Numbered from the stretch's first letter, positions 1-7,704 are shown. The stretch: 14,712 nucleotides of DNA from DATKBT01 sp035546295 (GCA_035546295.1 DATKBT010000100.1:1-14712), one strand, 5' to 3'. Made by a program: numbers and translations. The notes: generated by a model from the sequence alone, not told the origin.

Positions 1-716
1 CGGGCGCGCTGCGCCGCGGTGGTGAGCAGGTCGCTGCGGGTCCGGCCCTGCTCCACCACCACGAACAGACCGTCGAGCACCCTGCCGAGCAGCGCGGCGT
101 CGGCCGAGTCGGAGAGGGCGGGCCCTTCGACGATCACCACGTCGACTCGGACGCCGCCGTCGGAGAGCCAGGCGCCGACCTCCTGGGTCTGCCGGGGGGT
201 AGAGAGCTCGAAGGGCGCGAGATCCGCGATCGGGGAGCCGAGACCGTTGACCGGGTGGGGACGGAGCTGCCGACCGGAGTGGGTCGTCGCCAGCTCCAGG
301 GCGACGACGTGGAGGCCGCGGCCGGCGCCGGCCTCGACCAGCCCGCCGATGATGCGGTCGACGGCCTCCGCCCGCGAGACGCCGCACAGCACGACGCACG
401 GCACCTCGCCGCGGATCTGGCGGATGCTCCGAATCGCGTCGAGGAGCCCGGCGTGGGCCTCCCGCTGGGCGGCGCTGAGGAACGGCAGGGCGTCGAAGAC
501 GCCGGCTCGGGGCGACTGCGATCGCTCTTCGGCCGGATGTTCGACGATCTCGCGGAGCGAGCGCCCCGCCGAGCGCCTCCGCGCCGGCTCGAGCAGGCTT
601 GCCTCGTTGTCCTGGGCGGAGTCCGGGATCGCGGGCTCGTGCTCTTCCAGGGTCGCCGTGGGGCGTTCGCTGGTCTCGCGCCGCAGCCGATCGAGGGCCA
701 TCGAATAGTTGGTCAT
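1..716 (-). CDS. CpsD/BY-kinase-like protein with degenerate ATP site (3' end off window)
   Basis: The reading frame starts at ATG 716 and runs off the left edge; 238 residues are visible. Residues 1-75 are a charged, low-complexity leader. Residues 105-238 have the alternating beta/alpha layout of the CpsD/CapB/Wzc cytoplasmic kinase domain. The clearest match is VDVVIVEGPALSDSADAALL (about 191-210), followed by VLDGLFVVVEQGRTRSDLL, which matches the Walker B and following strand of CpsD. At the Walker A position (about 108-120) the sequence reads VVLCGVSRAEAVD, with no GxxxxGKS/T. Walker A' (VVALELA, 137-143) lacks its aspartate, and the Walker B Asp is replaced by Glu (VEGP). In this family the domain normally autophosphorylates tyrosines and pairs with a Wzz-type membrane protein, which here is the gene just upstream (93 bp gap). 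I infer a non-catalytic partner or regulator of chain-length control. A stop lies in frame at 767-765 with no other start between, so ATG 716 is the only plausible start. Family assignment is fairly secure; loss of activity is inference. Confidence 0.75.
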   Translation of the reverse strand, partial: MTNYSMALDRLRRETSERPTATLEEHEPAIPDSAQDNEASLLEPARRRSAGRSLREIVEHPAEERSQSPRAGVFDALPFLSAAQREAHAGLLDAIRSIRQIRGEVPCVVLCGVSRAEAVDRIIGGLVEAGAGRGLHVVALELATTHSGRQLRPHPVNGLGSPIADLAPFELSTPRQTQEVGAWLSDGGVRVDVVIVEGPALSDSADAALLGRVLDGLFVVVEQGRTRSDLLTTAAQRA

Positions 717-809
717 CGGGGAGCTCGTCCTCGGAGTCGATCGGGCCGCTGGTGCTGCCCGCAGTCAATGGAAAGGTCGGTGCCGGATTCTTCCAGTGGT
801 TGATGAGGG

Positions 810-2255
810 TCAGACCGACGGGATCTCAGCGATGACTGGGAGCTCGGTGACGCGGGCGGTCCGCCGGGAGCTCTGGACCGTCGGGTCGAGCAGGTCGCGA
901 ACCACGGCGAGCAGCGTGCCGGCGACCAGGCCGACCAGGGTCCAGAACCCGAGAACCACGCGCGACCTGCTCGGCTCCGACGACGTCGGCACCTCGGCGG
1001 CCTCGACGATGCTGACGTTGACGATGCCCGACTCGCTGATCGCGCTGTTGAAGCGGGCCGCCTCCTGCTGGCGGGTGTAGTTGTTGTAGGCCTCCTGGGC
1101 GCTCGTGACCTCGGCCTGCAGACGCTCGAGCTCGGCGCTGACGTCCTCGACCGAGGCGAGCTGAGTGCGGTACCTCCCGCCCTGGGACAGCAACGCCTCG
1201 ACGCGCGCTCGCGCCGCGGTGAGCGAGGCCTCGGTCTGCACGATGTCGACCTCGAGCGCCTGGAAGGAGGGGTTGATCGAGGTCAGCTCCTCGGAAAGAG
1301 TGTCGCCCTCCTTGCTCTGGAGTAGCCGGCGGGCCTCTTCGATCCGACGGTCGAGGTCACGCACCAGGGTGCTCTCCGGGGTGTAGCGCGACAGCAGCTC
1401 GCTGCGCTCGATCTCGAGCTCGAGCAGGCGGTTCTGCAGCATGCCCACCGAGTCGTCCTTGGTGACGCGGGACTCGGAGGCCACCAGCTTCGGATGACGC
1501 TGGATCTCCTCGCGCAGGTAACGCGCCCGGGCCTCGAGCTCGAGCGCCTGGGTCTGGGCAGCCACCAGCTGGTTCTCGAGGCCGGTGACCACCCCCATCA
1601 GGTGCTCGGAGCCGCCGGAGAGCGCGCTGTCGCCCTGGCGGGCGCGGAACGCCGACAGGTTGGCGCGGGCCTGCCGCCAGCGCTCCGCCAGGAGGTCGCG
1701 CTGCTCGCCGTAGAACCCCTGAGCCTGCGGCTGGTCGCCCATGTCGCCGATCCGCTGGACGTGATGCTGGAGCAGGTCGTTGACGAAGTCGGCTGCCCAC
1801 ACCGGATCCTCGTCGACCATGGCCACGTCGACCAGGTTGGTGCCCTGCACCGGCTCGGCGATGATGCGGCGCGAAAGAGAAACTGCCCTCGAGTCGAGCG
1901 AGCGGCTGCGCGGGAAGACCTTGCGAGCGATCCCGTGGATCGGGTTGGTCGACTCGGGCGACTGCACCTCGGTGATCACACCCCGATTCTCGAGCACCGA
2001 GCGCACCAGCTTCGGGCTCTTCATCAGGGCGATCTCGGCGGTGATCTGGCGCACCGGCATGGCCGCGTCGCGCACGTTGGGCACCGCCTGGGCGGTGAGC
2101 AGGATCCGCGCCTTGGCCCGGTAGAGCTCCGGCTGGGCCCAGATCGAGATCAACGCGTAGGACAGGCCCAGCGCCGTCCCGGCGAGGATCCATCGGCGGC
2201 GCCGGAAAAGCGCCTCGAGCCACTCCATCCACGGAAGGGGTTTTTCGTTCACCAT
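810..2255 (-). CDS. Wzz/Wzc-like polysaccharide chain-length determinant, no kinase domain
   Basis: This 481-residue inner-membrane protein would control polymer length and couple synthesis to export. A basic patch (RRRRW, about 18-22) precedes the first membrane helix (about 22-40). A long periplasmic region follows with the Wzz fold start (PELYRAKARILL) and extended coiled-coil stretches (for example LLELEIERSELLSRY and LERLQAEVTSAQEAYNNYTR). The second helix, near the C-terminus (VVLGFWTLVGLVAGTLLAVV), is preceded by AAEVPTSSEPSRSR, the proline-containing element usual before TM2. The protein ends soon after LPVIAEIPSV, where Wzc/ExoP proteins would continue into the tyrosine-kinase domain, so this is the split arrangement with the CpsD-like gene next downstream. 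The start ATG 2255 has a GGAG about 9 bases upstream. It follows the export lipoprotein gene by 34 bp in the same operon. Confidence 0.9.
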   Translation of the reverse strand: MVNEKPLPWMEWLEALFRRRRWILAGTALGLSYALISIWAQPELYRAKARILLTAQAVPNVRDAAMPVRQITAEIALMKSPKLVRSVLENRGVITEVQSPESTNPIHGIARKVFPRSRSLDSRAVSLSRRIIAEPVQGTNLVDVAMVDEDPVWAADFVNDLLQHHVQRIGDMGDQPQAQGFYGEQRDLLAERWRQARANLSAFRARQGDSALSGGSEHLMGVVTGLENQLVAAQTQALELEARARYLREEIQRHPKLVASESRVTKDDSVGMLQNRLLELEIERSELLSRYTPESTLVRDLDRRIEEARRLLQSKEGDTLSEELTSINPSFQALEVDIVQTEASLTAARARVEALLSQGGRYRTQLASVEDVSAELERLQAEVTSAQEAYNNYTRQQEAARFNSAISESGIVNVSIVEAAEVPTSSEPSRSRVVLGFWTLVGLVAGTLLAVVRDLLDPTVQSSRRTARVTELPVIAEIPSV

Positions 2256-2289
2256 CGGTACAGTCTCCGCTTTTACGCCATGGCCGTAG

Positions 2290-3033
2290 TCACCGCCTGC
2301 GATTGTCCCCCAGAACGTTGACGGAGCCCACGGGCCGGATCGGCAGGAGTCCGGTCACGTACTTCTCGACGAAGAGCTCCACGTTGGTGATCCGGGTGCG
2401 TGGCACGAACACGATGTCCGACGCCTGCAGACGGATGTCGGAGTCCGGGTCGCTGCCATCCATGATCGGCAGCGTGTTGATCGCCCTGGCCACCCGCCCC
2501 TCGGGCGTGGTGCGAATCAGCAGGACTTGCCTCCGACGCGCCGCATCGGTAAACCCACCAGCCCCGTAGATCGCCTGCATGAGGGTCACCGGCCCCGCGA
2601 GCTCGAAGATCCCCTGGCCGCCCACCTCGCCACCGATGTAGACCCGCTCGCTGGCCGCTTCGCGCAGGACGACCGTGATCTGTGGGGTGGTCAGCTCCCC
2701 TATGTAGAGCTCGGTGAGAGCTTCGTCGAGCTCCGCCGGCGTGCGCCCGGCGGCCCGCACCTCGTCGACGAACGGGAGCGAGATCATGCCGTCGGGGCGG
2801 ATCCGGATCTCGTCGTCCAGCTCCTCGTTGCCCCAGAACCGGACCGCGATCACGTCCCCCACCTTGAGCAGGTAGGTCCCGACCTCGACCGGGGGCAGCG
2901 GGCTGACGCTCACCGCCGGCACCCTGACCGGAGTGCGCCCGGCGCAGGATGCGAGCAGCAGAGCCAGCAGCGGCAGGAAGAGCGCCGCCTCGAGGAGCCG
3001 GCGGAGGTGGGATGCTGCTCGGTTTTTTCTCAT
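2290..3033 (-). CDS. Wza-like polysaccharide export outer-membrane lipoprotein
   Basis: This 247-residue protein belongs to the Poly_export/SLBB family that forms the outer-membrane exit channel for capsule or exopolysaccharide. Residues 1-30 are a lipoprotein signal peptide: basic start MRKNR, a leucine-rich core, then lipobox LLAS|C with Cys30 as the lipidation site. The Poly_export domain follows (YLLKVGDVIAVRFWGN at about 54-69, IRIRPDGMISLPFVDEV at about 77-93). An SLBB-type domain comes next (ERVYIGGEVGGQGIFEL, then the LQASDIVFVP segment). It is shorter than E. coli Wza and carries one recognisable SLBB repeat. I chose ATG 3033 over the upstream TTG 3102 because it places the signal peptide at the N-terminus and has a GAGA element about 8 bases upstream. 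It lies between the aminotransferase homologue (77 bp gap) and the chain-length gene (34 bp gap). Confidence 0.92.
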   Translation of the reverse strand: MRKNRAASHLRRLLEAALFLPLLALLLASCAGRTPVRVPAVSVSPLPPVEVGTYLLKVGDVIAVRFWGNEELDDEIRIRPDGMISLPFVDEVRAAGRTPAELDEALTELYIGELTTPQITVVLREAASERVYIGGEVGGQGIFELAGPVTLMQAIYGAGGFTDAARRRQVLLIRTTPEGRVARAINTLPIMDGSDPDSDIRLQASDIVFVPRTRITNVELFVEKYVTGLLPIRPVGSVNVLGDNRRR

Positions 3034-3110
3034 TGGATTCTCGACAGTTTCTTCAGCATTCTTCAGCAACGTCTTCAGCAGAGTCGTCGCCAGGGTGATC
3101 AATCATCATC

Positions 3111-4376
3111 TCACAACGCGTTTCCCGCGCGAAGCTCGGCCACCGAGTCGCGAATTACCGCAGCCACACGAGAGACGTCCTCGTCGGCGAACCGCTCGTT
3201 GAGGGGAACCACCAGCACGTCGCGCAGGAACCGGTCGGTGCCGGGGTACCGTTCGGAGCGGTAGTCGAGCGCCTCCGGGCGCGCCAGACTGAACGGGTAG
3301 CGGCTGTTCCCGAAGGTCTTCTGGTCCGAGAACACTCCGTGCCGGAAGGCCGGCCGGCTCACGCAGCGTGGTGACCCCCGGACGCCGCGGACCGCCAGCA
3401 GCTCTCCGAGGGCCGCGGCGCCGCCCGGGACCTCGTCGGGGTGGACCCGCAGAGCGAAGCGCCAGTAGGAGTGCCGCGCGCCTTGCGGCGGCCTCGGCAG
3501 GGTGATCCCGGGCACTTCTTCGAGCTGTGCAGACAGCTGGGCGGCGCGCGCCATGCGTTCCGTGACCAGCCGTTGCATCTTCTCGAGCTGCGCCACCGCG
3601 ACCGCGGCCTGCAGCTCGGTCATCCGGCTCTGGAGCGCCAGGAACCGGCAGTCGGGGCGCTCCTCGCCGATCTCGAAGGCCTGGTTGATGCACAGCGACA
3701 GCCGCCTCGCGACCTCGTCGTTGGCGGTGACCACCACTCCGCCCTCGCCGCAGGTCAGGTGCCGATCCTGGTGCAGGCTGAAGCAGCCGATCAACCCGAG
3801 CGTTCCCGTGTAGGCGCCTTCGGCCTCCGCCAGCAGCGCCTGCGAGCAGTCCTCGATCACCGGGAGCCGGTGCGCCGCCGCGAGCGACATGATCGGCGCC
3901 ATCTCGCAGGGCTGTCCGAACAGGTGGGTGACCAGGACGGCCCGGGTGCGCGCGGAGATCCGACCCCGGATGGTGTCGGCCGTCAGCGTCCCGGTCAGCG
4001 GATCGACATCGGCGAACATCGGGACGGCGCCCTGGTAGAGGATCGGCATCAACACATCCATGTCGGCGATCGGCGAGACGATGATCTCGTCGCCCGGCTC
4101 GGGGTCGATCGCCGCGATCGCCACCTGGACCGCGCTGCTCCCCGAGGCGGAGGCAAAGGCGTACCGGGTGCCGAGCACGCTGGAGAACCCCTGCTCCAGG
4201 AAGCTGACCCACCGCCCGCCACCGCCGCTCAGGACGCCGCTGCTCAGCGCGTCGCGGACCGCCGCCAGCTCCTCCCAGCCCAGCGAGCGGCCGCTGGCGT
4301 TGCAGTCCGAAGGCAGCGCCGGGCTGCCACGCCAGCCGAACTCGGGCGTCAGGATCGAGGCCGTGCGGACGGCCAT
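3111..4376 (-). CDS. DegT/DnrJ/EryC1/StrS-fold sugar aminotransferase homologue lacking the PLP lysine
   Basis: This 421-residue protein has the fold-type-I layout of nucleotide-sugar aminotransferases: ASASGSSAVQVAI (about 75-87, phosphate-binding region), HLFGQPCEM (151-159), VIEDCSQAL (173-181; Asp176 is the expected pyridine-nitrogen partner) and CGEGGVVVT (209-217). In this family the Schiff-base lysine lies in S-F-x-x-x-K-x-x-x-x-GEGG. Here the segment reads SLHQDRHLTCGEGG, with Arg205 (CGG, bases 3764-3762) in the lysine position. A normal aminotransferase cannot form the internal aldimine without this Lys. Known exceptions, ColD and CDP-6-deoxy-hexulose dehydratase E1, have His there and act as PLP/PMP-dependent dehydratases. 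The start ATG 4376 overlaps the upstream stop as TGATG, implying translational coupling; the longer frame from 4523 lies antisense-free inside the previous gene and is not needed. The fold is certain; the reaction is unknown. It could be a dehydratase-like variant, a substrate-binding pseudoenzyme, or a partner of an active paralogue elsewhere. Confidence 0.85.
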   Translation of the reverse strand: MAVRTASILTPEFGWRGSPALPSDCNASGRSLGWEELAAVRDALSSGVLSGGGGRWVSFLEQGFSSVLGTRYAFASASGSSAVQVAIAAIDPEPGDEIIVSPIADMDVLMPILYQGAVPMFADVDPLTGTLTADTIRGRISARTRAVLVTHLFGQPCEMAPIMSLAAAHRLPVIEDCSQALLAEAEGAYTGTLGLIGCFSLHQDRHLTCGEGGVVVTANDEVARRLSLCINQAFEIGEERPDCRFLALQSRMTELQAAVAVAQLEKMQRLVTERMARAAQLSAQLEEVPGITLPRPPQGARHSYWRFALRVHPDEVPGGAAALGELLAVRGVRGSPRCVSRPAFRHGVFSDQKTFGNSRYPFSLARPEALDYRSERYPGTDRFLRDVLVVPLNERFADEDVSRVAAVIRDSVAELRAGNAL

Positions 4377-5815
4377 CAGCTGGCACCAGTGCCGCGCAGG
4401 ACCGCAGGCACCGTCTTCAGCATGATCTCGAAGTCCAGACTCAGCGACCACTGGTCGATGTACTGGAGGTCGAGCTCCATCCACTCGTCGAAGTCGATGT
4501 TGTGCCGGCCGTTCGCCTGCCACAGGCAGGTGAGCCCGGGCTTGACGCTGAAGCGCCGATTCAGCCAGCGCTGGTCGAAGCCCTGCACGTCACGGTCCGG
4601 CAAGGGACGCGGACCGACCAGGCTCATCTCTCCGACCAGCACGTTCCAGAGCTGGGGCAGCTCGTCGATGCTCAACCGTCGGAGCCAGCGACCGACCCGG
4701 GTGATCCGCGGATCGTTCTCCATCTTGAAGGCGGCGCCCCGGCACTCGTTGAGGTGGGCGACCTCCTGCAGCCGCGCCTCCGCATCGACCGCCATGGTGC
4801 GGAACTTGGCCATCCGGAAACGGCGCCGACCCTGCCCGATCCGGCTCTGGGTGAAGAAGACGGGGCCGGCCGAGTCCACCCGGATCGCCACCGCGACCAG
4901 CGCCAGCAGGGGCGACAGCACCGCGAGCGCGACGGTCGCGGCCGCCACGTCGAGAACGCGCTTGAGCAGCAGGGCCCCGGCGCTCGGAGCGGGGGAGGTC
5001 ATGGTCATGATCGGCAGGTTGTCGAGATAGTCGACCTCGGCGCGTGAGACCTCGAGGTTGAAGAAGTCGGCGGGCATGCGCACGCTGATGCCCAGGTCCT
5101 CGGCCGCGGAGATGATCTCGGCGATCCGCTGGTAGTAGGTCTTGATCGGCAGAGTCACGTAGATCTCGTCGATTTCCCCGGCAGCCAGGATCTCTTCGGC
5201 CTGCTCCAGCGGGCCCAGCAGCTTCTCGCTGCCCCCGTGGGCGGGGCTGTCGGGGGCTGCGAGGTCGTCGATGTAGCCGAGCAGCAGGTAGCCGAGATCG
5301 GTGCGTTGCCGCAGCTGCCGGCCGACCGCCGCGCCACGCTCGCCGCAGCCCACGATGACCACGTTGCGCAGGTTGCGGCCCTTGCGCCGCACCTCGCTGA
5401 GCAGGGAGCGCATCACGGCGCGCTCGAGGCAGGTGGCGACCACCACGGCGACGAAGAAGACTGCCAGGAAGCGCCGGTCGATGGCGGTGACGTCGAACAT
5501 CAGGGCCAGGGCGGGCAGCGCCAGAAAGCCGAGCAGGGCGCCCTTGAAGATGCCGACCCACTCCCGGAACAGCGATCCGATGCGGCGCGAGCGGTAGAGG
5601 CCGAGGCTGCGGAAGACCACGTGCCAGAACAACGCGAAGCCGGCCAGCCCCAGCACGTTGCCGACGCTGACGCGTACCGCGAAGAACTGGCGCAACCGGT
5701 CGGGCCCGTCGGAGGCCAAGCCCGACGCCACCATCGCCAAGGCGAAGGCGCAGAGCATCACCAGCAGGTCCCCGACCTGCAGGATGGTCACCAGGAGCTT
5801 TCGTCGATCCAACAT
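4376..5815 (-). CDS. polyprenyl-phosphate sugar-1-phosphate transferase (WbaP/WcaJ type)
   Basis: This 479-residue membrane enzyme starts the repeat unit by moving a sugar-1-phosphate from a nucleotide sugar to undecaprenyl phosphate. The N-terminal half has about four membrane segments (roughly 8-30, 50-70, 88-107, 114-130). A Rossmann-like CoA_binding_3 domain follows (NVVIVGCGERGAAVGRQL, 151-168; GYIDD, 180-184). The C-terminal catalytic domain begins at LLLKRVLDV (282-290) with its re-entrant hydrophobic segment. It carries KFRTM (337-341), the SIDELPQLWN signature (382-391, catalytic Asp-Glu at 384-385), EMSLVGPRP (396-404) and KPGLTCLWQANGR (425-437). All hallmark motifs are intact, so this is probably active; the donor sugar cannot be read from the sequence. 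The start is 1 base after the glycosyltransferase stop, with a strong GGGAGGAAG ribosome site inside the end of that gene. Its stop overlaps the next start (TGATG). Confidence 0.95.
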   Translation of the reverse strand: MLDRRKLLVTILQVGDLLVMLCAFALAMVASGLASDGPDRLRQFFAVRVSVGNVLGLAGFALFWHVVFRSLGLYRSRRIGSLFREWVGIFKGALLGFLALPALALMFDVTAIDRRFLAVFFVAVVVATCLERAVMRSLLSEVRRKGRNLRNVVIVGCGERGAAVGRQLRQRTDLGYLLLGYIDDLAAPDSPAHGGSEKLLGPLEQAEEILAAGEIDEIYVTLPIKTYYQRIAEIISAAEDLGISVRMPADFFNLEVSRAEVDYLDNLPIMTMTSPAPSAGALLLKRVLDVAAATVALAVLSPLLALVAVAIRVDSAGPVFFTQSRIGQGRRRFRMAKFRTMAVDAEARLQEVAHLNECRGAAFKMENDPRITRVGRWLRRLSIDELPQLWNVLVGEMSLVGPRPLPDRDVQGFDQRWLNRRFSVKPGLTCLWQANGRHNIDFDEWMELDLQYIDQWSLSLDFEIMLKTVPAVLRGTGAS

Positions 5816-5816
5816 C

Positions 5817-7238
5817 TCACTTCCTCCCTCGCGAAACTCTGTCTGGGCGGCAACAAGAGAAAAAAAACGATTCGGTGAGCTCTGCGACGCGGTCCCAGTC
5901 GGGCAGCTCTGCAGCGCGCTCCAGCGCGCGGCGGCGCAGCCGCGCCGCGCGGTCCGGCTCGCGCACCAGGAGGGCCAGGGTCTCGCGCAGGCTCTCGGCG
6001 TCGCCGACCGGAACGTAGAGGCCGGCGCCCCCCACCACCTCGCGGTTCTCGGGGATGTCGCTGGCGACGATGCAGTTGCCGTAGGCCAGGGCCTCGAGGA
6101 GGCCGATAGACAGCCCCTCCAGCGCCGAGGGGAGCACGAAGGCGAACGCGTTGCTGAGCAACGCGCGCATTGCCTCCCGATCCACCTGCCCCAGGAAGTG
6201 CACGCGGTCGCCGCCGAGAGCGCGGACCTCGCTCACGTACGCGTCGGAGTGGCTGCTGCCGCCCGCGATGACCAACTGCACGCGGTCGAGCAGCGGTGCC
6301 GCCGCCTCGATCAGCGTGTGCACGTGCTTCTCGGGAGAGACGCGCCCAGCGAAGAGAAGGTAGCTCCGGGGCTCGAGCCCCCGGTCCACGAAGCCCCCCA
6401 GACCGCAGCGCTCGACCGGCGGAACCGGGTTCGGGATCAGGTGCGGCTCGCGGCCGTGGACCTCGCGGTAGTGGCTCCGGAGCGTGTCCGAGACCACCAC
6501 TGTTCCAGTGGGCAGGCGGGCGGACGCCCACTCGCCCATCCGGAGAGCGGTACGCGCCATCCATCCCCACTTGGCGCGCTGCCAATCCAGACCGCGCACC
6601 GAGACGACGGTGGCGGCGCCCGCGAGGCGCGGTAGGAAACAGAGAGGCGCCGACCCGATGGCGTGGTACTGGACGACGTCGAACCCGCGCCGAAGCGAAT
6701 CGACGGTACTGAGCAACGAGTGGCTGGCCGTTTCGAAGTGCTTGGTGCGCAGGGTGGGCAGCCGGCGCACTTCGATTCCGCGGTAGTGGCTCACTGCGGG
6801 CGTGAAGTGGTTCCGGCAGTACGCAGTGACTTGATGCCCGCGCGCCGCCAGGCGGGAACCCACCTCTTCGTAGTAGGTCTCGATGCCGCTGTAGGTGCCG
6901 CCGACCCCGCGGGCGCCGATGAAGGCGATGCGGAGTCCTCGCGAGGAGAGGGCGGAAGGCGTCTCCGAAGTCCGAAGGGACGCCAGGCGAGGCAACGGCC
7001 TCGGCGGTACCGCTCCGCCCCGATCCACCCCACCGTCGCTTCCGGAGCGGTCCAGCAGCGGGGCGGCGACCGACGGCAAGGCCGACCCGGGCGAGGACGC
7101 CGGCGGCGGTACGACGGCCGCGGACCGGGGGGCGCCGAGCTCTTCGGGATTCCCGGTCGACGTCGCACGGTCCGGGCCCGAGCCAGCGCGCGCCGGCCTT
7201 CGCCCCGAGTCGCCAACGCGCTGGACGAGTACACTCAT
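5817..7238 (-). CDS. GT4 glycosyltransferase with a disordered N-terminal extension
   Basis: This is a 473-residue retaining GT-B glycosyltransferase, first gene of the operon, which would add a sugar to the lipid-linked repeat unit at the cytoplasmic face. The catalytic region starts at about residue 102 (LRIAFIGARGVGGTYSGIET, resembling the DUF1972-containing GT4 subgroup). It continues with TAYCRNHF and IPNPV, then the GT4 donor-site motifs GRVSPEKH (298-305) and EGLSIGLLE (Glu374 to Glu382, the EX7E pair). Residues 1-101 are Pro/Ala/Ser/Arg-rich with no recognisable domain. Start choice: codons from ATG 7238 are GC-rich at position 3, whereas 7319-7239 is not. A sigma-54 promoter overlaps that upstream stretch, predicting a transcript start near 7245. 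That would leave only a 7-base leader before ATG 7238, so an internal start such as TTG 6995, with GAGG just upstream and giving MPRLASLRTSE, is a real alternative. Confidence 0.88.
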   Translation of the reverse strand: MSVLVQRVGDSGRRPARAGSGPDRATSTGNPEELGAPRSAAVVPPPASSPGSALPSVAAPLLDRSGSDGGVDRGGAVPPRPLPRLASLRTSETPSALSSRGLRIAFIGARGVGGTYSGIETYYEEVGSRLAARGHQVTAYCRNHFTPAVSHYRGIEVRRLPTLRTKHFETASHSLLSTVDSLRRGFDVVQYHAIGSAPLCFLPRLAGAATVVSVRGLDWQRAKWGWMARTALRMGEWASARLPTGTVVVSDTLRSHYREVHGREPHLIPNPVPPVERCGLGGFVDRGLEPRSYLLFAGRVSPEKHVHTLIEAAAPLLDRVQLVIAGGSSHSDAYVSEVRALGGDRVHFLGQVDREAMRALLSNAFAFVLPSALEGLSIGLLEALAYGNCIVASDIPENREVVGGAGLYVPVGDAESLRETLALLVREPDRAARLRRRALERAAELPDWDRVAELTESFFFSCCRPDRVSRGRK

Positions 7239-7255
7239 ACCCGGACAAGGTTCAT

Positions 7256-7271
7256 AGCAAGCTCGCTGCCA
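7256..7271 (-). promoter_or_regulatory. sigma-54 (-24/-12) promoter of the exopolysaccharide operon
   Basis: On the minus strand the sequence reads TGGCAGC-GAGC-TTGCT, against the family consensus TGGCACG-N4-TTGCW. The GG (7270-7269) and GC (7258-7257) are separated by exactly 10 bases, and 10 of 12 consensus positions match. The predicted transcript start is near 7245, just before the glycosyltransferase ATG at 7238. A sigma-54 activator gene lies about 1 kb away at 8194-9663. Confidence 0.65.
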
Positions 7272-7385
7272 GGTCCCTCCGACGTCCGCCCTCCGTGGCC
7301 GCAAGACCCTTGAAATCATCGACACACGTCTCGCCGTGAGCGAGCGTGGCAGTCGAGTCTCTCGGCCGAGCGGTCTCCGAAGTCG

Positions 7386-7392
7386 GTAGAAC
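7386..7392 (-). promoter_or_regulatory. candidate activator site GTTCTAC upstream of the exopolysaccharide operon
   Basis: GTTCTAC on the minus strand (within AGCGTTCTACCGA) starts 135 bases upstream of the -12 cytosine of the operon's sigma-54 promoter. The same heptamer in the same orientation starts 136 bases upstream of the corresponding base at the ATPase operon. This is a typical enhancer distance for sigma-54 activators. Assignment as a binding site is inference. Confidence 0.35.
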
Positions 7393-7456
7393 GCTTCCCA
7401 AGAGTGGGCAATGGGAGAGTGCAGAAGAACGTGTTAGACGAAGAAGACGGTTCCTA

Positions 7457-7469
7457 CTCGTTCTACGAG
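7457..7469. promoter_or_regulatory. palindrome CTCGTTCTACGAG, candidate second activator site
   Basis: Perfect 5-bp inverted repeat CTCGT-TCT-ACGAG containing the same GTTCTAC core, about 218 bp upstream of the predicted operon start. Ten bases (GTTCTACGAG) recur exactly at 9834-9843 in front of the ATPase operon, and TTCCT precedes the CTCGTTCT core both here and at 9813. A dyad of this form would suit a dimeric Fis-type DNA-binding domain. Confidence 0.35.
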
Positions 7470-7553
7470 TTTCAAGCGGGGAAACCTCTCGAGAACGGCG
7501 GCTGTCGCCGCGTGGGCGCCGGTCGGAAGCCGCCGGGCCTGGCGCGCCGAATC

Positions 7554-7583
7554 GGCTCGAGAAGGCAGGGCTCGAGAAGGCAG
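7554..7583. repeat. 15-bp perfect tandem duplication
   Basis: GGCTCGAGAAGGCAG occurs twice head to tail at 7554-7568 and 7569-7583 with no mismatch. It is intergenic; no function can be assigned. Confidence 0.9.
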
Positions 7584-7610
7584 AGCGTAGACCGCAGCTC
7601 CGTGGCCCCC

Positions 7611-7636
7611 GGAGCTGGGATGGTGGTCCCAGCTCC
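7611..7636. repeat. hairpin with 10-bp perfect stem
   Basis: GGAGCTGGGA (7611-7620) and TCCCAGCTCC (7627-7636) are perfect reverse complements around the 6-base loop TGGTGG. No U-tract follows on either strand, so a classic intrinsic terminator is not supported. Confidence 0.75.
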
Positions 7637-7704
7637 CGGCCCGGCCGAGACGTTCACTCCAGGTGCCAGCTCTCCATGCCCGCCGCTCCCCGCCGCGGCG
7701 ATCG

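Noticed and set aside
3034..3102. TTG 3102 start for the export lipoprotein
   Set aside because: It would put 23 residues in front of an otherwise perfect lipoprotein signal peptide.
7236..7325. Earlier starts (GTG 7325, ATG 7319) for the glycosyltransferase
   Set aside because: Codons there are not GC-biased, and the sigma-54 promoter lies inside this stretch, so the transcript would begin downstream of them.
7272..7500. Cyclic-di-GMP (GEMM) riboswitch, often found in exopolysaccharide leaders
   Set aside because: I found no conserved GEMM core on either strand, and the predicted transcript start leaves no room for one.
7662..7675. Minus-strand TGGCACC-N4-GTGA as another sigma-54 promoter
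   Set aside because: The -12 element lacks the required GC, and it is about 400 bp from the operon with a much better match next to it.
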